From positions 18,593,957-18,657,956 of the forward strand of contig NC_135569.1 in assembly GCF_964340395.1 (NCBI RefSeq): a stretch of DNA of 64,000 nt. Reading direction: 5' to 3'. Of the stretch, positions 22,791-32,962 are shown one piece after another. Source of the stretch: Glandiceps talaboti. Lineage: Eukaryota > Hemichordata > Enteropneusta > Spengelidae. The translations under genes and the position numbers were made by a program. How positions within the stretch are numbered: position 1 is the stretch's first letter; each line of letters opens with the position of its first letter. The notes beneath the pieces are model-generated. The model was not told the origin of the DNA and did no database searches. It saw nothing but the letters and a program-made list of their open reading frames with translations.

Positions 22791-22817
22791 AAAGTGTTGA
22801 CGTTGTGTTCGATCATT

Positions 22818-22912
22818 AGTGATCAGAATAGTGATATCAAGAAAATGACAACATAAACTGCCAGTTCTTTAAAACCCAATCATAGTGGGGACTATGTCAT
22901 TCTGAATGACTT
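22818..22912 (+). repeat. family 1 3'-tail fragment, copy f
   Basis: GATCAGAATAGTGATATCAAG, AACATAAACTGCCAGTTC, CATAGTGGGGACTATGTC and a variant hairpin GTCATTCTGAATGAC plus TTGTT. No core units or 5' end: only the last 95 bp of the element. Confidence 0.75.
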
Positions 22913-23583
22913 GTTTCTTGTTTAAATTTTGTCTAAATAAATGAACCCTTTAAACATACTGCAACAATACGAAGGCACTAATCAATATTTCCTGTCACCA
23001 ACTCGTATTGTGCAACCCCCAATTTTTGAATTCAGTATGCTGAAGCTATTTCTGGGTCAGACTGTCCCATTCAATTGTTGATATAATTGTTATCGAGAAA
23101 TCTTTAAATTATGTGTATGAGAAGGAATACAATTCATATTTCTATTACTCAACTACTGAGAACAGAAAGTCAAGGTTGTATGTGAAAAAGTAGTGTAAGC
23201 GATATGACTTTGAATCTCTTCTCATGTCTAGCTGTCTGAGATACTGAGATAGATAAAATTTCAGATTAAAACATAGCCAGCCACACAGTCATTAACATCA
23301 TATGATGTCTTTGTTAATCAATCTCAGAATTTGCCAATAATAAGTTAATGTTTACAGGGGGAATGCCCAATTATGGTACATTTGTCATATCAGGATGGTA
23401 CTTACTACACTGTTGACATCATTCTAACAATTGGTGGTTTACTCATTTGCATGAACAACTTTTGGTTCATGATTTCTCATTGAACTGACCCTGAAAAAGA
23501 GAAATCTTGAGAATTGGAGGCACTGATAGCCTCTATACTAACAAAGAAGTAATAATGAAAATATTGACTGTGATTTGTTGTAG
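22913..23583. other. intron-like sequence before the spectrin exon at 23,584
   Basis: No recognised repeat or exon. It ends in the acceptor TGTTGTAG. Confidence 0.5.
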
Positions 23584-23733
23584 GACAAAGCATACCAACG
23601 TAAACAAGATTTAGACTACTCCTTACAAGTACACCAGTATTTTGCTGATGCCAAAGAAGCAGAGTCCTGGATGAAGGAGAAGGAACGTATTGTGAGTAGC
23701 GATGACTATGGTAAAGATGAAGTTGAAGCTAAA
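23584..23733 (+). CDS. SPTAN1-like: alpha-spectrin-like exon: helix A/B of the SH3-bearing repeat
   Basis: The 50 codons include RKQDLDYSLQVHQYFADAKE and AESWMKEKERIVSSDDYGKD. Canonical alpha-spectrin has RRQDLEDSLQAQQYFADANE and AESWMREKEPIVGSTDYGKD immediately before the SH3 domain. The invariant Trp of helix A is kept. Acceptor TTGTTGTAG, donor GTAAGA, phase 0 at both ends. The preceding part of this repeat and two earlier repeats are absent upstream. The intron after it holds a 2.5-kb transposon. Confidence 0.88.
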
Positions 23734-24531
23734 GTAAGACAAAAACTAAATAATTACAGTCATCGCAGTAATTTCCCGCACAGCAACTTAACGATGTTGC
23801 CAGCTAATTAGTGAGCAATATTGAGAGTTAAATTGACAATTACCGAGACACGTGTGTGTTTTGTAACTGATGTGGACACATGCTGACTCAGCAGAAACTC
23901 GTTTCTGTATTTATGTTACAATGTTTACACAAATGGCTCAACAAATTTCAAGTACATATACTTTCTGAATGGCGTGACTGCTTGCTGTATCATGAGTATA
24001 AGAACAAAAAAGTTTTTGAGATGTGTATAGAAATATCCTAGGTCACGGTATCACCGTATAAAAAAAGATGCATGCATGCGTTTTCTTGAAACGCTATTCA
24101 TAAAGTAACTAGCCTAAGAAGTTGCCGGTAATTTTTTACCAACACATTTGAAGGTCACACTTGCAAGTAATTTATACTTCGCATTGTAGACTAAATATCC
24201 CGATTGACATAGTCTGGACTGATGTACTCTGGCTCTGAATGTATCAAAGCATACAGATAGACAACGTTGTTGACATTAATTTTGATTGACACTTCCATTA
24301 GATAGCAATGAACCGTGTAGACAAATTTGATAGGATCATTCTTCTTCTACATGACTGTTGGCAAGCCTTTGATTTCGACATAATTTTGCCATTTTCTGGT
24401 TTTTAGATTTTATTCGCTACTCCGTTTGCTCCTGTCATTCAACGTCTCTAATTCTCAAATCATGATAGTTTGACATGCCAATATAGTACAGCAGATAGCC
24501 TACACAGCGGAGAACCATTGCCGGTTTCAGT

Positions 24532-24711
24532 ATGAGTAAACAACAGATAACTAATTTCTTTTCTCCGGCTAGTAAGCCAGGTAGGAGTGATGGAAATGAT
24601 GAACAAACTGCTAATATCGCAACGAGACAGCAGGCAAATTGTGCCTTCCGAAATACTTCAAATGCTAAGCCTTTCGTTGTTATGGTGGCAAATTTGCACT
24701 TTCGTATGTGA
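24532..24711 (+). pseudogene. short ORF inside the 2.5-kb transposon, possible transposon protein N-terminus
   Basis: The 59-codon frame begins MSKQQITNFFSPASKPGRSD. The start resembles N-termini of transposon proteins that carry a QxxI/LxxFF (PCNA-binding-like) motif. No zinc finger or catalytic domain follows in frame. Nothing else supports its expression. Confidence 0.3.
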
Positions 24712-25362
24712 TCTGTGCACTGTGTGCATGTCTGTTACTGTACATACAATGTATAACAATATCAGTATGTATCAAATATCTCGTATCGTCTTTACTTTAA
24801 TTTATTTTAAGTGACCAATGATTGAGTTAATTTACAAAATCTTCAGAGGAATTAGTGTGGTGTAGACATTCACTGGTAGAAAAGTAAAAAATGATTCACG
24901 CAATACTCAACTTCCAAACATGTACTGCACTGGTGAAATGACACAATATATGTTATCAATTTCACATTGCACATCAGTCATCTGCTATGAAATATTTGTC
25001 AATGAGTAAACCAAACGAAAAAAAAATCCTACTGAACACTAATTGTACGTAATAAGTGATGTTTAGAACTACCTGCATTTATTAATTACGTTACTCCATC
25101 TGACTTGCATATGTAAAATGAGACGGGTTCCCCCAGTTACTCCATTACTTTTCTGAGTACATTCACATTCAAATGGCACTGAAAAACTTCAAGATAGAAA
25201 TATCGTAAAATTAAAACCCAAGAACAAGTGTCTAAAATGTAGACATCAATAACAACTTTTACACAAATGATATATTCACAGATACATGTACCTCCAGTGC
25301 TCATAGTGTTTGAACTTCTATGGCTGTGAGGCTCATATGTCGGCCTAAATGTAGCATTAGAC

Positions 25363-25563
25363 TTATAACCAAGAGTCAATACAAAGGAAATCCACAAAAA
25401 GAGAATATTTACGGTGCTGTCTTGGCAACAACTTCTTTGATAGCAGTTTCTGTAAATATGTTGGCGAAGACATCGTGTGCTCTAATATAAGGTATCTTTT
25501 CACATGACGAAAATATATCTGACACGTGTTAAATTCTGGGCAATACAGTGGTTGAAATAACAA
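25363..25563 (-). pseudogene. DDE transposase remnant (C-terminal part)
   Basis: The minus-strand frame has LLFQPLYCPEFNTCQIYFRH and VKRYLI, matching the pattern L-x-P-Y-(S/C)-P-(D/E)-(F/L)-N-P-I-E-x-x-(F)-x-x-(I/V)-K typical of DDE-type transposases of the IS630/Tc1 kind. The critical final acid (NPIE) reads NTCQ, so the catalytic residue is lost. Upstream on the minus strand the frame decays with stops. It lies within the TIR element at 23,757-26,278 and may be the relic of its own transposase. Confidence 0.5.
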
Positions 25564-26278
25564 ATTAACATGTCTTAGCCTCCTAATATTTCACGTAAGT
25601 TTGGTTCGACAATTCGACCATTAGGAAAACCAAAAAGTAGCAACATTTTGAAAGGTGACGTAGTACACTGACATCGTGCTCACGTTTTCAGGGTGATTGC
25701 TTCTATTTGCATTGCCGTTAGAGAAATTCTAGCGATTGCTTCCAGTCAAACATTGGAACAGAAAAAAGGCACAAAAACAGAGGATAGAACCCTTAAAACC
25801 ACGTCACTACACGCTACATGCAGTTATTGCAGCTAGTATAAGACATGGTTTGAGTGAACCTCATAAACATTACATGGAAGGCCGATTCATTGAAGGGGTG
25901 GGCAGTGTGGTACATCAATCATAATAACAATATTTATGATTAGTTACCGACTTTGATGGGTTTTTTTTTTACACATTGATGGTGTTAAATAAAGATTAGC
26001 AAGCTTACCAAAGTGTGATAGTAAAGTTGAGTATATAAATACAAATATGTTTATGCCAACTTATAACCTGTACATGAAATGGTTTCTTCCGGACAAAGTT
26101 TTATGACTTCACCCGTGGCGCTACCCCACTGTTCTAATAAACAAGAAAGGCCTAAGGATGCAGCGACATCAGTTACAATATAAACATGTGTCTCGGTAAT
26201 TGTCGATCGAACTCTATTGTACATTAATTAGCTGGCAACATCAGTAGTTTGCTGTCCGGGAAATTACTGCGATGACTG

Positions 26279-26838
26279 TTATTGGTTGTAAGTTGAAATT
26301 TGGATATTAGAGGCACACCAGTAACAACGTGAAGTTCTGATGTAGAAGCAACCAACAATCTATCATCCTTACCTCAGCCTTCATTGCTCTGGTTGAAATT
26401 GAGGAAAACTTTGACATTTGATATTAATCTTGAAATGTATGATTTTAGAGGTAGGCATACAGTCAGTAATCTGACATTGTCTTTTTTGTTTGGTTGAGGA
26501 AATTGTTATGTTTTGAATATAGTAGTGGACTTTGTACATGTAGCTTGTTGTTCATTGTCCATTGCTACTGATGTATAACAAGTTATTGGTAAATGATGGA
26601 GTAATTTATGCAGCTAATTATGCAGGTCTATACTATGATTAGGTAAAAACAGAAGCCAAAATGTAGTGAGAAAGTTTGGAATTGTTACCACTGACCAGGT
26701 TTGTGTTGTATATTAGTAAATCCTCATTTTATGTGCTGCACTGCTGTAGCAGGTTGTCTGTTTTTAAGACAACGGTGGATACATCTAATCTAATATAACA
26801 GTTTGGTAAAATACATATTTGTATGGTTTATTTGACAG
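26279..26838. other. intron-like sequence
   Basis: Continuation of the intron after the transposon insertion. No exon or repeat recognised. Ends at the acceptor TTTGACAG. Confidence 0.5.
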
Positions 26839-26931
26839 TCTTTGTTGAAGAAACATGAAGTGTTGATGTCAGACTTGATAGCATACAGAACCGTCATTGA
26901 TGCCTTGAGAAATCAAGCCATGGAATGTAGA
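26839..26931 (+). CDS. SPTAN1-like: alpha-spectrin-like exon: helix B end before the SH3 domain
   Basis: The 31 codons begin SLLKKHEVLMSDLIAYRTVI and end DALRNQAMECR, against canonical ALLKKHEALMSDLSAYGSSIQALREQAQSCR. Acceptor TTTGACAG, donor GTAAGT, phase 0. In canonical protein the SH3 domain (CRQQ...) follows directly, and the next exon begins QQE, so the join is exact. Confidence 0.9.
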
Positions 26932-27204
26932 GTAAGTCTATTGAGACTAGATGACAGCTATGACATTATGTTATAAAGTTTTACTGTAAAAATTGACTTT
27001 GTTCATTGTACCTACATGTATACCATTCTGAGCTTACTGAACTACAGTATTATTTGTTGTTAGTGAAAACTGTTCCTATTGTAGTAGATGAACAAACTTT
27101 TTGAGCATTTTGTATGTACATGTATATATAGTATTTCCCAGAATATTAGGTTTGTAAATATGTTAGCACATTGCTAAATTCTTACTATATTGTTTATGGT
27201 ACAG

Positions 27205-27345
27205 CAACAAGAAGCCCCCATTGGTAATGATGTACTGGTAGGCAAGGAATGTGTACTTGCCGTGAACGATTATGTCGAGGAGAGTCCTTGTGAGGCGTCC
27301 ATGAAGAAAGGTGACGTCCTGAATCTCGTCAATAGTGCTAACAAG
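27205..27345 (+). CDS. SPTAN1-like: alpha-spectrin-like exon: SH3 N-half, array copy 1
   Basis: Begins [20 protein letters not shown] and carries [20 protein letters not shown]. The spectrin SH3 domain is a small beta-barrel that binds proline-rich partners and is inserted in the B-C loop of its host repeat. This exon gives the RT loop through the distal strand. The ligand-face Tyr of ALYDY is Asn here (AVNDY), and the second Tyr is kept. SPRE reads SPCE. Acceptor GGTACAG, donor GTAATG. The intron that follows starts with a family 2 element. Confidence 0.88.
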
Positions 27346-27433
27346 GTAATGTCATTCCTGTACATTTCTTATGTTATGTCATGTATGCTGACTAGTGGGC
27401 ATTCCATTCCATTTTATCGTTTCATTTTTTTAG

Positions 27434-27670
27434 CACAACTGAACTGATAAGATTCATTAGTGTTATAGGCATTGCTAAGTGTCTCTGTCTGTCTCTGTGT
27501 ATGTCAATCTGTGTGTGTGTATGTGTGCGTGCATGCGTGCGTGCGCACACGCCATGATATATACTACTAGATGTATTACCTCGGGTGTCTAGTTGAGAAA
27601 ATTATTGTTCAAGTCAAAATGATCTTACCATTGGTGTGTCATTGGGGTCAAAAAACACATGAACACAGAC
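27434..27670 (+). repeat. family 2 fragment in the intron after SH3 copy 1
   Basis: AGCACAACTGAACTGATAAG after a T run, a short GT/GC run, then body motifs (CTCGGGTGTCTAGTTGAG) up to AAAAACACATGAACACAGAC. It then passes into a TACA array. The corresponding fragment after SH3 copy 4 starts at 32,561. Confidence 0.6.
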
Positions 27671-27675
27671 AGATA

Positions 27676-27725
27676 CATACCTACATACATACATACATAC
27701 ATACTACATACATACATACATACAT

Positions 27726-27758
<33 letters not shown>

Positions 27759-28022
27759 TAAACAATTATATACAAACATACATACATACATACATACATA
27801 CATACATACATACATACATACACACATAAACAATTATATACATGTACATACACACATAAATAGTTATATACGTACGTACGTATGTACGACGTACAAACAT
27901 ACATACATGAATACGTACGTGAAACGTACGTACGTACGTACGTACGTACATAAATACGTACGTACGTACGTACGTACGTACAAACATACATACATACATA
28001 CATACATACATACATACATACA

Positions 28023-28052
<30 letters not shown>
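27676..28052. repeat. (TACA)n / (TACG)n tetranucleotide array
   Basis: Long TACA tracts with CA runs, AACAATTATATAC spacers and a central TACG block (27,868-27,980). It is open in several frames on both strands (poly-YVCM, poly-HTYI), all artefacts. The duplicated intron at 32,816-32,962 has a shorter array without the TACG block. Confidence 0.95.
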
Positions 28053-28054
<2 letters not shown>

Positions 28055-29049
28055 CAAACTGTTTTGGCAATTCAAGGAGAGGAAACAGAGTCGGAATGGG
28101 AGAACTCTTTTCCTTACGAAGTAGTAAATTAGTCACACTAAATATCTGCTTGCTTGATTGACTCTGGGATTTTTTGGCTGAAGTAGTCAGTTTTGGCGTT
28201 ATGTAGAAGATCTGTTATGTGGTTCTTTGCATCCTGATATAATTGTTTATGAACTGTCAAATTTGTCTTTCGCCATAAGTGCTCAGCATGACGACATTGT
28301 CGCTTTGCCTTCTCAGTCGTTTATAGAATTATACCAAAGATCACTTCGACAAGATGAAAGTCTCTGCGGCTTTACTGCCGCATGACTTACCATTTGAATT
28401 TAATGTCGAGATCCTAGGCTGTTAAATGTTCAGATGGAGCTAGTATACTGTGAAGGTCTTCCATGCGGACAGTGTGATTTACATTATGAATGTTCTGTGT
28501 CATCTTCATGGTGATAATTGGAGGAGGTAGCGCCACATTGAGGTGACTGATAATGCAGAGATGGTTGGATATAATAACACCAGAAACTATTATAGACTGT
28601 ACTAAGTCACTTTTCAATCTATGCACTTAACCAATAATTATATCGACCATATATGTTCTGACTCCTTGTTAAGGGTTTGGGTACTATAGTCACATGTTCA
28701 TGTGAATGTATATCTATGACCCTCCTTCACCCCTTTAAAACCACTGTGGCTGGACCATCAGAATGTTGGCATTCTCAATATTAATGTTGAGTATATAGTT
28801 TGTTTGAGTGTGCAGTGTGATAGAAGCCATATAGAGATGGCTTTCATACTATGATTTGGTGTTTTATGTTGAATTAGGAAAATATCAGTATATTGAAAAA
28901 ATACTTGCTAATTTGTTGTGTATGTTTTGAAATTTGATATACAGGATTTAAATTTTGTATGTACATGTATATATAGTATTTCCCAGAATATTAGGTTTGT
29001 AAATATGTTGGCACATTGCTAAATTCTTACTATATTGTTTATGGTACAG
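28053..29049. other. intron between SH3 copies 1 and 2
   Basis: No exon recognised. Nearly identical sequence (GGAGAACTCTTTTC...GGTTTGGGTACTATAGTC landmarks) recurs at 32,963-33,959, before SH3 copy 5, showing that the two introns are duplicates. A 70-codon minus-strand frame is conserved in both copies only because of recent duplication. Confidence 0.6.
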
Positions 29050-29190
29050 CAACAAGAAGCCCCCATTGGTAATGATGTACTGGTAGGCAAGGAATGTGTA
29101 CTTGCCGTGAACGATTATGTCGAGAAGAGTCCTCGCGAGGCGTCCATGAAGAAAGGTTATGTCCTGAATCTCGTCAATAGTGCTAACAAG
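29050..29190 (+). CDS. SPTAN1-like: alpha-spectrin-like exon: SH3 N-half, array copy 2
   Basis: Same 47-codon exon, with the variants [21 protein letters not shown] is canonical here, while the Asp of KKGD is Tyr. Splice signals as in copy 1. The intron that follows is short (205 bp) and keeps only AGCACAACT of the family 2 element before continuing with sequence that precedes the next exon type. Confidence 0.85.
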
Positions 29191-29395
29191 GTAATGTCAT
29201 TCCTGTACATTTCTTATGTTATGTTATGTCATGTATGACTAGTGGGCATTCCATTCCATTTTATTGTTTCATTTTTTAGCACAACTAGTGTGATTTGATG
29301 TTTTATGTTGAATTAGGACAATTTAGTATATGTATAACAATCATTGAAAAAACACTTGCTAATCTGTTGTGTATGTTTTGAAATTTGATATACAG

Positions 29396-29487
29396 GATTT
29401 AAATTTCCGTTGGACAGCTTTGGAACAAGTGGCTGATGAATGTAGTACCAGTCTTGGCAGTGCTCATGATGTACACAGGTTCTTTAG
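29396..29487 (+). CDS. SPTAN1-like: alpha-spectrin-like exon: helix leading into the next repeat, copy 1
   Basis: Gives DLNFRWTALEQVADECSTSL followed by GSAHDVHRFF, against canonical ELNERWRSLQQLAEERSQLLGSAHEVQRFH. It starts in phase 0 after GATATACAG and ends two bases into a codon (AG|GTGAGA). In canonical order it follows the repeat after the SH3 domain; here it comes straight after an SH3 N-half exon, skipping the SH3 C-half. Confidence 0.85.
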
Positions 29488-29749
29488 GTGAGAAATAACT
29501 CTTGGGTAGATTGTAAGTTTGTGTATGAGTGAGTAGATGAATTAGTGATAGCCAGCTAGGATAGAGTATGATATGTTGCTAATGATTTGGTATGACCGAA
29601 AATTCCACAGCTTTGTAGTATATGGAAAGTTTAGGGAATATAATATGAGCTATCAGATCTGACAAACCAAATACTGTGCATATTGACACACCAGTAACAT
29701 TATCAAATTGGCTAAAGTAAAGTACTAAATGTGTTTAATTTCTGTTTAG

Positions 29750-30059
29750 ATACACACATTTGCTGGAGACAGCTAACAATAGAAAACAACGTTGTCTGGA
29801 AGACTCATGCAAACAACACATACAGAGATGTGAAGTACGTGATCTCTTAGTCTGGATGAATGATAAAGAGGCAATCACTGTCTCCTCTGAAGTCGGTGAC
29901 GATTTGGGACAAGTGGATGGTCAACAGAAGAAATTTGCTGATTTCCCCAAGGACTTGGCAGCCAACAATAAGGCCACACTGACAGAAATTATTGAAATTT
30001 CTACTGCCATACATGTTGAAAGTAGTCATGAAGTACAGTGTGTGGCTGCTTGTATCCAG
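29750..30059 (+). CDS. SPTAN1-like: alpha-spectrin-like exon: repeat after the SH3 domain, long copy 1
   Basis: After one base completing the previous codon, 103 codons give YTHLLETANNRKQRCLEDSC, WMNDKEAITVSSEVGDDLGQ, QQKKFADFPKDLAANN and ESSHEVQCVAACIQ. Canonical alpha-spectrin has YQSLLELGEKRKGMLEKSC, WINEKEAALTSEEVGADLEQ, LQKKFDDFQKDLKANE. The helix-A Trp is kept. The donor is GTTAGC, phase 0. There is no counterpart of the vertebrate calpain/calmodulin insert (VYGMM region). Confidence 0.87.
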
Positions 30060-30680
30060 GTTAGCAAGTGTACCATGCTATGATTAATTGAGTTTGGTCT
30101 TAAACCCCAATGTTTGAATTCTATATAATCATATGAAACTTTGTAAACCAAAGATTTTAATGATTGAGAATATAGTAATAAAGTTTGAACATGATATTAA
30201 ACTCTGGATAAAATTCTGTATTTTCATGAGCTTTCTGACTCTGTGTCTCTGGTGACATGATCGTCTGATGACACACTAGGATTTCTTTAGAAGATTGTTG
30301 TACATGTAGATGTAAATGTGTATGAATGGCTGGCCTCCTTCACCCCTTTAAAACCACTGTGGCTTGACCACCAGAATTTTGGCATTCTCAATATTAATGT
30401 TGAGTATATACATGTAGTTAGTTGGCGTGTACAGTCTAAGAAGAGTCATATAGACAGGGATTTCATAGTGTGATTTGATGTTTTATGTTGAATTAGGACA
30501 ATTCCGTATATGTATAACAATCATTGAAAAAACACTTGCTAATCTGTTGTGTATGTTTTGAAATTTGATATACAGGACTTGAATTTTGTATGTACATGTA
30601 TATATAGTATTTTCCAGAATATTAGGTTTGTAAATATGTTAGCACATTGCTAAATTCTTACTATATTGTTTATGGTACAG

Positions 30681-30821
30681 CAACAAGAAGAACCCATTGG
30701 TAATGATGTACTGGTAGGCAAGGAATGTGTACTTGCCGTGAACGATTATGTCGAGAAGAGTCCTCGCGAGGTGTCCATTAAGAAAGGATATGTCCTGAAT
30801 CTCGTCAATAGTGCTAACAAG
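30681..30821 (+). CDS. SPTAN1-like: alpha-spectrin-like exon: SH3 N-half, array copy 3
   Basis: Variants QQEEPIG and [17 protein letters not shown] (Val and Ile where the other copies have Ala and Met; REV is the canonical triplet). It lies 1,631 bp after copy 2. It is open with the usual splice sites and is followed by the same short intron. Confidence 0.85.
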
Positions 30822-31029
30822 GTAATGTCATTCCTGTACATTTCTTATGTTATGTTATGTCATGTATGCTGACTAGTGGGCATTCCATTCCATTTTATCG
30901 TTTCATTTTTTAGCACAACTAGTGTGATTTGGTGTTTTATGTTGAATTAGGACAATTTAGTATATGTATAACAATCATTGAAAAAACACTTGCTAATCTG
31001 TTGTGTATGTTTTGAAATTTGATATACAG

Positions 31030-31121
31030 GATTTAAATTTCCGTTGGACAGCTTTGGAACAAGTGGCTGATGAATGTAGTACCAGTCTTGGCAGTGCTCA
31101 TGATGTACACAGGTTCTTTAG
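31030..31121 (+). CDS. SPTAN1-like: alpha-spectrin-like exon: linker helix, copy 2
   Basis: Sequence as copy 1 (DLNFRWTALEQVADECSTSL), same phases and donor GTGAGA. It belongs to the second 1.63-kb unit. Confidence 0.85.
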
Positions 31122-31383
31122 GTGAGAAATAACTCTTGGGTAGATTGTAAGTTTGTGTATGAGTGAGTAGATGAATTAGTGATAGCCAGCTAGGATAGAG
31201 TATGATATGTTGCTAATGATTTGGTATGACCGAAAATTCCACAGCTTTGTAGTATATGGAAAGTTTAGGGAATATAATATGAGCTATCAGATCTGACAAA
31301 CCAAATACTGTGCATATTGACACACCAGTAACATTATCAAATTGGCTAAAGTAAAGTACTAAATGTGTTTAATTTCTGTTTAG

Positions 31384-31690
31384 ATACACACATTTGCTGG
31401 AGACAGCTAACAATAGAAAACAACGTTGTCTGGAAGACTCATGCAAACAACACATACAGAGATGTGAAGTACGTGATCTCTTAGTCTGGATGAATGATAA
31501 AGAGGCAATCACTGTCTCCTCTGAAGTCGGTGACGATTTGGGACAAGTGGATGGTCAACAGAAGAAATTTGCTGATTTCCCCAAGGACTTGGCAGCCAAT
31601 AAGGCCACACTGACAGAAATTATTGAAATTTCTACTGCCATACATGTTGAAAGTAGTCATGAAGTACAGTGTGTGGCTGCTTGTATTCAG
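31384..31690 (+). CDS. SPTAN1-like: alpha-spectrin-like exon: repeat after SH3, long copy 2
   Basis: Identical in type to the exon at 29,750 but one Asn codon shorter (LAANKATL instead of LAANNKATL), so the frame is kept. It ends in phase 0 before GTTAGC. Confidence 0.87.
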
Positions 31691-32325
31691 GTTAGCAAGT
31701 GTACCATGCTATGATTAATTGAGTTTGGTCTTAAACCCCAATGTTTGAATTCTATATAATCATATGAAACTTTGTAAACCAAAGATTTTAATGATTGAGA
31801 ATATAGTAATAAAGTTTGAACATGATATTAAACTCTGGATAAAATTCTGTATTTTCATGAGCTTTCTGACTCTGTCTCTGGTGACATAATCGTCTGATGA
31901 CATACTGGGATTTCTTTAGAAGATTGTTGTACATGTAGATGTAAATGTGTATGAATGGCCGGCCTCCTTCACCCCTTTAAAACCACTGTGGCTTGACCAC
32001 CAGAATTTTGGCATTCTCAATATTAATGTTGAGTATACATGTATATACACATAGTTAGTTGGCGTGTACAGTCTAAGAAGAGTCATATAGACAGGGATTT
32101 CATAGTGAGATTTGGTGTTTTATGTTGAATTAGGACGTACAATTCAGTGTATATGTATAACAATCATTGGAAAAACACTTGCTAATTTGTTGTGTATGTT
32201 TTTTGAAATTTGATATACAGGACTTGAATTTTGTATGTACATGTATATATAGTATTTTCCAGAATATTAGGTTTGTAAATATGTTAGCACATTGCTAAAT
32301 TCTTACTATATTGTTTATGGTACAG

Positions 32326-32466
32326 CAACAAGAAGAACCCATTGGTAATGATGTACTGGTAGGCAAGGAATGTGTACTTGCCGTGAACGATTATGTCGAG
32401 GAGAGTCCTTGTGAGGCGTCCATGAAGAAAGGTGACGTCCTGAATCTCGTCAATAGTGCTAACAAG
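32326..32466 (+). CDS. SPTAN1-like: alpha-spectrin-like exon: SH3 N-half, array copy 4
   Basis: Variants QQEEPIG with [17 protein letters not shown]. Its following intron has the family 2 fragment and TACA array like copy 1, so copy 4 and its intron duplicate copy 1 about 5.1 kb downstream. Confidence 0.85.
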
Positions 32467-32560
32467 GTAATGTCATTCCTGTACATTTCTTATGTTATGT
32501 TATGTCATGTATGCTGACTAGTGGGCATTCCATTCCATTTTATCGTTTCTTTTTTTTTAG

Positions 32561-32962
32561 CACAACTGAACTGATAAGATTCATTAGTGTTATAGGCATT
32601 GCTAAGTGTCTCTGTCTGTGTCTGTGTATGTCAATATGTGTGTGTGGGTGTGTGTGTATGTGTGCGTGCGTGCGCACACGCCATGATATTTGGTACTACT
32701 AGATGTATTACCTCGGGTGTCTAGTTGAGAAAATTATTGTTCAAGTCAAAATGATCTTACCATTGGTGTGTCATTGGGGTCAAAAAACACATGAACACAG
32801 ACAGATACATACCTACATACATACATACATACATACTACATACATATACATACATACATACATACATACATACATACACACACACATAAACAATTATATA
32901 CATACATACATACATACATACATACATACATACATACATACATACATACATACATACATACA
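32561..32962 (+). repeat. family 2 fragment plus (TACA)n array in the intron after SH3 copy 4
   Basis: AGCACAACTGAACTGATAAG, a GT run, body fragment, then TACA tracts (32,816-32,962). Shorter duplicate of 27,434-28,052. Confidence 0.85.

Larger units (their letters stand above)
19700..22817 (-). repeat. repeat G, copy b (inverted; holds a MITE and a LINE)
   Basis: Inverted relative to 1190-1484 (GCCCACATGGGCGTATTGAT near 19,750 pairs with the segment near 1,430). Its two halves are 19,700-20,185 and 22,791-22,817, separated by the LINE. It ends at GATCATTAG, where a family 1 tail starts. Confidence 0.65.
23757..26278. mobile_element. 2.5-kb DNA transposon with about 110-bp TIRs and TTA target duplication
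   Basis: CAGTCATCGCAGTAATTTCC starts the element (23,757) and GGAAATTACTGCGATGACTG ends it. Arm similarity continues for about 110 bp, including ATGTTGCCAGCTAATTA and GACAATTACCGAGACAC. TTA stands on both sides (23,754-23,756 and 26,279-26,281), suggesting a 3-bp duplication as made by PIF/Harbinger-type elements; the transposase remnant inside does not settle the superfamily. It is inserted in the intron after the exon at 23,584. Confidence 0.7.

Noticed and set aside
27676-28052. Possible CRISPR-like or regulatory regularly spaced repeat
   Set aside because: Simple tetranucleotide array in a eukaryotic intron; no unique spacers.
27571-28161. 196-codon ORF rich in YIHT and its minus-strand YVCM partners
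   Set aside because: Produced by TACA/TACG tetranucleotide repeats.
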